Of a DNA stretch of 16,920 nt, positions 14,902 through 16,920 are shown in pieces; positions within the stretch are counted from its first letter, which is position 1, and each line of letters starts with the position of its first letter. The notes under the pieces were generated by a model, which saw only the letters and a list, made by a program, of their open reading frames with translations, was not told the DNA's origin and ran no database searches. Where the stretch lies: positions 50,028 through 66,947 of the forward strand of contig PBPR01000016.1 in NCBI GenBank assembly GCA_002724775.1, read 5' to 3'. The translations under genes were made by a program, and so were the position numbers. The stretch is from Methanobacteriota archaeon (lineage in GTDB: Archaea > Thermoplasmatota > Poseidoniia > MGIII > CG-Epi1).

Positions 14902-15951
14902 CTAAGTTACTTCATGAGAAGTATATATCTCATTGGTAGTAATGGTAACTCTAACAAAAGTAGTACATTTTGGCAAGTCTTTAATTCTTCTGGCTCCCAC
15001 ATATGAACATGCAGATCTGACGCCTCCAAGTATAGATTGAACGGTATTTTCAATTTTACCTTTGTAAGGTACTCGAACCTCTTTACCTTCTGGAGCCCTG
15101 TGCTTTGCAACTTCACCAAAATATGTTGTCATAGCTTTCTCGGAACTCATTCCGTAGAAAATTTTACTTTTTGTTCCATCTTCGTTTTCAATAAGTTCTC
15201 CACCAGATTCAGCATGTCCTGCTAGCATACCTCCTAGCATGACGAAATCAGCTCCGGCTGCAAAAGCTTTTGCAATATCTCCAGGTGAAGTGCAACCTCC
15301 GTCAGACATTACATGTCCACCTAATCCGTGAGCTGCATCAGCACATTCAGAAATCGCAGATAATTGAGGATATCCTACTCCAGCGACTTTACGTGTTGTA
15401 CAAACTGATCCTGGACCTATCCCTACTTTAACAATATCAGCTCCAGCCAGAATGAGGGCTTCAGTCATTTCTCTTGTTGCCACATTTCCTGCAATTATTA
15501 TTTTGTCACTGAATTCTTTTCTAACCTTTCTTACAAATTGAAGAAAATCTTCTCTGTATCCATTTGCTACATCTAAGCATATGTATTGTAGTCTTTCGTG
15601 AATAGCCATTTTTCTTTTAAGCAATTCCATGCTTTCTTCAGTTGATCCTGAAGTAATGGCTATATGGTAAGGATTCATTCCTTCTTTGATAGCCTTTTTG
15701 ATTTCTCTAACTGAGTAAAATTTTTGGAGACAAGTTAATAATTTGTCTTTTTGCAATTCGCTTGCTATTTCAAAGGTTCCAGTTGTATCCATATTAGCCG
15801 CTACAACGGGAATTCCGGTCCATTCTCTCTCTGTGTGTCTAAATTTAAATTTTCGAGACAGTGAAACTTCTGATCGTGATTTCAATGTACTTCGTTTTGG
15901 TCTTATCAGAACATCTCTGAAAGTTAGCTTAAGGTCGTCATCTATTCTCAT
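14902..15951 (-). CDS. guaC: GMP reductase (E. coli/animal GuaC type)
   Basis: GMP reductase converts GMP to IMP and ammonia with NADPH, returning guanine nucleotides to the IMP pool. The 349-residue protein matches E. coli GuaC (347 residues) nearly end to end: the start [20 protein letters not shown], the ANMDT loop (52-56), DVANGY (127-132), the catalytic loop GSVCTTR (181-187, C184 and T186), SDGGC (216-220), and FYGMSS (265-270) where IMPDH would have its longer flap. No CBS domains are present, as expected for this class. The start is ATG 15951, preceded by a purine-rich AGGGGAAAG. A TTTATAG box about 28-34 bp upstream may give it its own promoter even though it lies 44 bp behind hpt. 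GuaC of this type is uncommon in archaea to my knowledge, so bacterial origin is likely (inference). Confidence 0.93.
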   Translation of the reverse strand: MRIDDDLKLTFRDVLIRPKRSTLKSRSEVSLSRKFKFRHTEREWTGIPVVAANMDTTGTFEIASELQKDKLLTCLQKFYSVREIKKAIKEGMNPYHIAITSGSTEESMELLKRKMAIHERLQYICLDVANGYREDFLQFVRKVRKEFSDKIIIAGNVATREMTEALILAGADIVKVGIGPGSVCTTRKVAGVGYPQLSAISECADAAHGLGGHVMSDGGCTSPGDIAKAFAAGADFVMLGGMLAGHAESGGELIENEDGTKSKIFYGMSSEKAMTTYFGEVAKHRAPEGKEVRVPYKGKIENTVQSILGGVRSACSYVGARRIKDLPKCTTFVRVTITTNEIYTSHEVT

Positions 15952-15978
15952 CTTTCCCCTAGCTTGTTTGCTTAAGGT

Positions 15979-15985
15979 CTATAAA
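15979..15985 (-). promoter_or_regulatory. Candidate TATA box for guaC
   Basis: On the minus strand TTTATAG lies 28-34 bp before ATG 15951 in the 44-bp gap after hpt. It would give a short leader containing the purine-rich AGGGGAAAG (15952-15960). Confidence 0.4.
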
Positions 15986-15995
15986 TCATTTGCTT

Positions 15996-16514
15996 TTATT
16001 TTATATCTTCAGGTTCCATAACCATTACATCTTTTAGATGGCGATACTTCTCATTGTAATCTAATCCATACCCAACTACAAATTCAGGGGGAATTTCAAA
16101 TCCTACGTAATCAACGTCAAAGTCTAATTTAGCTACTTCATTTTTGAACAATGCAGTAGCTACCGCTACAGATTTAGGTCCTGAATTTCTCAATCTATTA
16201 ACTAAAAAGTTTATTGTAAAACCTGAATCAATGATGTCTTCTACAATGATTATATCCCTTCCATTAATATCTGCAGAAATATCTTTTCTGAATTTTATAG
16301 TTCCTGTTGATGAATCGCCTTCGTATGATCTTATCTTTACGAAATCTACTTCTACGTCTAGTTCAATCTCACGCAGTAGATCGGCCATAAAAACGTAGCA
16401 ACCGTTTAAGATTCCGATAAAGATAGGAATCTTTCCCTTATAATCCTCATTAATTTTATTTGCTAGTACTTTTACACGTTTTTTAATTTCAGATTCAGAG
16501 ATTAATAATTTCAT
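15996..16514 (-). CDS. hpt: Hypoxanthine-guanine phosphoribosyltransferase (bacterial/eukaryotic type)
   Basis: Hpt joins hypoxanthine or guanine to PRPP, giving IMP or GMP. The 172-residue protein has the usual length for bacterial Hpt and the family's motifs: GILNGCYVFMADLLREI (34-50), SYEGDSSTG (63-71) of the flexible active-site loop, the PRPP-binding VEDIIDSGFT (91-100), and the purine-contact region VGFEIPPEFVVGYGLDYNE (137-155). This is the bacterial/human HPRT family rather than the Apt-like Hpt known from methanogens. The start is ATG 16514, 2 bp after the apt stop, so the two genes form a tight operon. Hpt products feed directly into the guaC and guaB steps encoded next. Confidence 0.93.
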   Translation of the reverse strand: MKLLISESEIKKRVKVLANKINEDYKGKIPIFIGILNGCYVFMADLLREIELDVEVDFVKIRSYEGDSSTGTIKFRKDISADINGRDIIIVEDIIDSGFTINFLVNRLRNSGPKSVAVATALFKNEVAKLDFDVDYVGFEIPPEFVVGYGLDYNEKYRHLKDVMVMEPEDIK

Positions 16515-16516
16515 GA

Positions 16517-16920
16517 CTAGTATTTCACTATAGAATGAACATTATATTGGTTTAGTTTTTTTCTTCCTTCTAAAAATTCTAGTTCGATTAAAACAACAAA
16601 TCCAGAGATATTGCCTTTTAGTTTAGTGATCAGGTTACAAGTGGCTTCAGCAGTTCCTCCAGTAGCCAGTAAATCATCTATTATCAGAACATTTTGGCCC
16701 TCATTTATAGAATCCTTATGTATTTCTAGTGAATCTTTACCATACTCTAATTGGTAAGATATGTGCTCAGTTTCGTGAGGAAGTTTACCTGGTTTTCTTA
16801 CTGGTACAAAGCTTGCGTTTAACTTATCCGCAATTGGTGTTCCAAATATGAAGCCTCTAGATTCGATGCCGACGACAACATCAATTTTATCTTCATTAAA
16901 TGGTTGAACCATTAAATCAA
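16517..16920 (-). CDS. apt: Adenine phosphoribosyltransferase, N-terminus cut by window end
   Basis: Apt salvages adenine to AMP using PRPP. About 133 residues are visible; the gene continues past the window end, and the usual family length of about 170-180 residues implies about 40 missing N-terminal residues. Motifs in order are VVVGIESRGFIFG, the flexible-loop region VRKPGKLPHET, YQLEYGKDSLEIH, and the PRPP-binding loop VLIIDDLLATGGTAE. The ATG at 16912 is internal, since the reading frame stays open and Apt-like to the edge. It is the most upstream visible member of the apt-hpt-guaC-guaB block, ending 2 bp before the hpt start. The true Apt length and start need the neighbouring sequence. 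Confidence 0.92.
   Translation of the reverse strand, partial: DLMVQPFNEDKIDVVVGIESRGFIFGTPIADKLNASFVPVRKPGKLPHETEHISYQLEYGKDSLEIHKDSINEGQNVLIIDDLLATGGTAEATCNLITKLKGNISGFVVLIELEFLEGRKKLNQYNVHSIVKY

Noticed and set aside
13435-16920. The purine block as a genomic island with integration borders.
   Set aside because: No tRNA gene, att-like direct repeat, integrase or transposase is visible, and its 3' end is tightly overlapped with NOG1.

Overview
The window looks like a gene-dense, AT-rich (about 35-40% GC by eye) piece of a euryarchaeal chromosome. Archaeal markers are a Trm5-type tRNA methyltransferase, an NcsA/TtuA tRNA thiolase, a NOG1-family GTPase, FtsZ preceded by a ribbon-helix-helix protein (as in the haloarchaeal cdrS-ftsZ2 pair), and TATA-like boxes about 20-30 bp upstream of several start codons (leaderless style). 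The giant secreted CARDB-type protein with a C-terminal sorting-like tail, the membrane-anchored FKBP and the many bacterial-like metabolic enzymes suggest an uncultured marine Thermoplasmatota lineage such as Marine Group II or III. That placement is inference; no rRNA gene is present to settle it.

Layout. 1-705: 3' part of trm5 (+). 847-6165: a secreted, multi-domain surface protein of 1772 residues (+), with a structured leader and a 3' hairpin. 6265-7188: ncsA/ttuA-like gene (-). 7189-7341: divergent intergenic region with two related palindromes and two TATA boxes. 7342-8786: two-gene operon of a tandem ribbon-helix-helix regulator and ftsZ (+). 8783-10230: a TTGA-coupled pair (-), membrane-anchored FKBP isomerase then Nudix hydrolase. 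10268-11182: proline dehydrogenase (-). 11257-13445: an E. coli-like NADP isocitrate dehydrogenase, GTGA-coupled to a NOG1 GTPase (+). 13435-16920: a purine block (-) in the order apt, hpt, guaC, guaB.

How the genes fit together. The purine block holds salvage (Apt, Hpt) and both IMP/GMP interconversion steps: GMP reductase runs GMP to IMP, and IMP dehydrogenase runs IMP to XMP. Proline dehydrogenase and isocitrate dehydrogenase, divergent from a 74-bp shared promoter, suit a heterotroph using amino acids. The RHH-FtsZ operon is the cell-division locus. Trm5, NcsA/TtuA and NOG1 serve tRNA modification and ribosome assembly. The giant protein and the anchored FKBP work at the cell surface.

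I see no tRNA or rRNA gene, IS element, CRISPR array or prophage. No gap between genes exceeds about 155 bases. The points most worth a second look are the RHH-FtsZ operon with its palindromic candidate operators, the mixed-ancestry purine block (Tritrichomonas-type IMPDH flap, E. coli-like GMP reductase), and the giant surface protein with its variant sorting tail.
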